A stretch of 7,551 nt of DNA. Source: Desulfobacteraceae bacterium (GTDB taxonomy: Bacteria; Desulfobacterota; DSM-4660; Desulfatiglandales; Desulfatiglandaceae). Below the pieces are notes generated by a model. That model was not told the origin of the DNA and did not search any database. It saw only the letters and a list, made by a program, of their open reading frames with translations. How positions within the stretch are numbered: position 1 is the first letter of the stretch; each line of letters opens with the position of its first letter. A program made the translations under genes and the position numbers. The DNA lies in contig CP070700.1 of the NCBI GenBank assembly GCA_020349865.1, forward strand, positions 2,079,891 to 2,087,441, in the 5' to 3' direction. Shown one piece after another: positions 6,289-7,551 of the stretch.

Positions 6289-6699
6289 TTACTGTTTTTT
6301 TACAAACGGGAAAATGTCGGTATAGCCGAGGATGTCAGTCAGCAGTAGGATTATGAAAACCAACAGGGCAGCGCCCACGAGGACCCCAAAACCATCACCA
6401 CCTGCTGGCAGCTGGTCTAATCGCTCGACGATTGCTGCCACTTCCTCGTTGGTGAGGCTATTAATGCGTGCTTTCGCGATATGACTGTCCACACCCCAAG
6501 CCTCCAGTTGGGCTCGTACTTCTGCACGATCGAGGAGACTGCGAAGACGGTCACGATGGTGATCCTCTTGATTCTGCTTGAGAATCTGACTCGTACCTAC
6601 CATGGCGGCTTGGGCTGGCTGCCAAGCTACAGTTAATACCGTGAAGGTCAAAACCATCAGGACGGCAAGCGGCTTTCTTACTTTTTTTAAAAAATTCAT
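6289..6699 (-). CDS. PA2779-family exported protein with C-terminal membrane segment
   Basis: This 136-residue protein is the first gene of the minus-strand operon. A Sec signal peptide (MNFLKKVRKP then a hydrophobic core) ends at AQA-AMVG, around residues 31-32. The mature part is a charged helical region (about 40-97) followed by LPAGGDGFG and a hydrophobic segment (about 105-122, VLVGAALLVFIILLL), then TDILGYTDIFPFVKKQ. This arrangement and the AMVGT...LPAGG...DILG pattern match the PA2779 family, whose function is unknown and which typically sits beside a PA2778 peptidase. I chose the ATG at 6699 because AGGAGG at 6708-6713 is 8 bases away; the in-frame ATG at 6705 would leave only 2. The double glycine at residues 100-101 is preceded by LTNEEVAAIVERLDQLPA, which resembles a double-glycine leader. 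The protein probably spans or inserts in the inner membrane with the charged part in the periplasm. Confidence 0.9.
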   Translation of the reverse strand: MNFLKKVRKPLAVLMVLTFTVLTVAWQPAQAAMVGTSQILKQNQEDHHRDRLRSLLDRAEVRAQLEAWGVDSHIAKARINSLTNEEVAAIVERLDQLPAGGDGFGVLVGAALLVFIILLLTDILGYTDIFPFVKKQ

Positions 6700-6707
6700 A
6701 GTCATTC

Positions 6708-6713
6708 CCTCCT
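6708..6713 (-). promoter_or_regulatory. Shine-Dalgarno of the PA2779-family gene
   Basis: On the minus strand this reads AGGAGG, a full consensus site. Two in-frame ATG codons follow, at 6705 (2-base spacing) and 6699 (8-base spacing); the spacing favours the second. No confident -35/-10 pair is visible between this site and the repeat element that begins 49 bases further upstream. Confidence 0.8.
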
Positions 6714-6761
6714 AAGAGTAAAGTAAAAAAATTGGAATCAAGTAAACTATCTTAATGCCTA

Positions 6762-6945
6762 TTTAACCCAGATTTTGCAGTAGCCTCCTACTGCGACTTA
6801 AAAATCCTTGCTGCAACGCTTGTTTCCCGATTTTGCTTCTCGACATATTTACTCATATGCCTGCGTCACAAAATCGCTCCAACTGCACGTTTCGCTACGG
6901 TTTTCTGCGCCTTGCTACGGATTCTACTTCACAATCTGGGTTAAA
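6762..6945. mobile_element. Second MITE-like inverted-repeat element, 184 bp
   Basis: Ends 6762-6783 (beginning TTTAACCCAGATTTTG) and 6924-6945 (ending CAATCTGGGTTAAA) pair at 20 of 22 positions. Nested inside are a 7-bp hairpin GCAGTAG/CTACTGC (6777-6783, 6788-6794) and an 8-bp inverted repeat CGATTTTG/CAAAATCG (6828-6835, 6869-6876). No reading frame of note is present. Its ends are unrelated to those of the element at 3834, so this is a different family. It lies just upstream of the PA2779 operon and may contain or displace that promoter. Confidence 0.75.
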
Positions 6946-7176
6946 GGTTAGAAGATTTATTCCTTTCCTGGCCCTTTAAAGAAACTGATATAACCTTCGG
7001 TCTGGAACAGTATCCTGTGATATAATCATAAAGTGTAGGTAAATATCAAATGCAAAATAAATGCCACCCATCTGGAAAGAGCTCTTAATGCATTTATTAA
7101 TTGAACGTCTCGGAATTCCTAAAACTTATTGAAATTATAGATGTTTATTGAGGTCTATTGTTTTTGCCTCGCACAT
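6946..7176. other. AT-rich intergenic DNA with a small palindrome
   Basis: No gene is seen. A 9-bp perfect inverted repeat, AATAAATGC (7056-7064) and GCATTTATT (7090-7098), encloses the 10-bp palindrome AAGAGCTCTT (7077-7086). This could be an operator or a transcript hairpin, but nothing in the context supports either. The octamer TGATATAA occurs twice within about 35 bases (around 6987 and 7018). Confidence 0.4.
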
Positions 7177-7382
7177 GGAATAATGGAATATTAGAATGTT
7201 GGTTTTTATAAGGAAGGTACCCATTTATGAATACTTTTTACTTCCTTGTCAAGAGGGGTGTTATCAATAGTCCATTAAACCATTTTCCCGGAACCCATTA
7301 TTCTTCGCGCCGCTTCGCTGGCTCAGTCCCACCGCTTCGCGGCGGGTTCCCGGTTTCCATCATTCCAGTATTCCAAGATTCC
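7177..7382. repeat. Imperfect palindromic repeat region with ATTCCA-like units
   Basis: Two 26-base arms, 7177-7202 (GGAATAATGGAATATTAG...) and 7357-7382 (CCATCATTCCAGTATTCC...), are inverted copies matching at 21 of 26 positions. Each arm is itself a short degenerate tandem of a GGAAT unit. Between them are CCCGGAACCC (about 7288) and GGGTTCCCGG (7344-7353), nearly complementary apart from a one-base slip, and a GC-rich hairpin CCCACCGC-TTC-GCGGCGGG (about 7328-7346) with one mismatch. A short open frame across this region (7227-7418) is most simply repeat sequence read by chance. Confidence 0.6.
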
Positions 7383-7551
7383 AATCGTGAGCGAAGTGAA
7401 CTAACGTGTAATTCCTAATAAGCAAACAGGAAATGGTTAGGGTTTGCTGCACGCCTGTGCTTAGTGTTTCGATTCGCAAATATGATAACGTATGTTTTAT
7501 AAGTCTAACCTTTGGAATTGCTCACTCAACACTTAGTCCCGAGTGAATAAA
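7383..7551. other. Right-edge sequence with no recognised feature
   Basis: I see no supported gene, RNA or hairpin here. A coding sequence could begin just beyond the window. Confidence 0.4.

Noticed and set aside
7227..7418. 63-codon frame with AAGGAAGG upstream
   Set aside because: The ribosome-like site is attractive, but most of the translation lies within the palindromic repeat and has no protein-like pattern.

Overview
The window looks like chromosomal DNA from a Gram-negative bacterium, most likely a Desulfobacterota-type (deltaproteobacterial) organism. The evidence is three predicted lipoproteins or exported envelope proteins, a PA2779/PA2778 pair known from Proteobacteria, and a dispersed palindromic repeat built around GTCATTGCGAG...GAAGCAATCTC, which I recall as common in such genomes. 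The taxonomic call is an inference; no rRNA or tRNA gene is present to confirm it.

Layout. Positions 1-337 hold the 3' part of a TrmO/TsaA-type tRNA methyltransferase gene, cut by the window edge. A lipoprotein of unknown function follows (about 427-1206), then a Glu/Leu/Phe/Val-type amino-acid dehydrogenase (1346-2413) with an unusual substrate pocket. Positions about 2420-3700 are visibly more AT-rich and carry a two-gene unit, a small cupin protein (2660-2977) and an NAD(P)-binding SDR/epimerase-like protein (2982-3590). The second gene stops about 85-90 codons short of what I expect for its family. Positions 3591-4685 hold no convincing gene; they contain an imperfect palindrome (3714-3820) and a well-defined miniature inverted-repeat element (3834-3980).

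The most interesting part is a minus-strand three-gene operon read from 6699 down to 4686. It encodes a small exported PA2779-family protein with a C-terminal membrane segment, then a lipid-anchored PA2778-family C39-like cysteine peptidase with TPR repeats, then a lipid-anchored NlpC/P60 peptidase. The genes are packed within a few bases of one another and appear translationally coupled. The PA2779 protein has a double glycine directly before its hydrophobic tail, preceded by a segment that resembles a double-glycine leader. Because C39 peptidases classically cut after such motifs, I propose that the exported C39-like protein processes its operon neighbour in the periplasm. That is an inference.

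Upstream of this operon is a second inverted-repeat element (6762-6945) with different ends. A third, looser palindromic region built of ATTCCA-like units follows (7177-7382). The right end of the window (6946-7551) has no supported gene.
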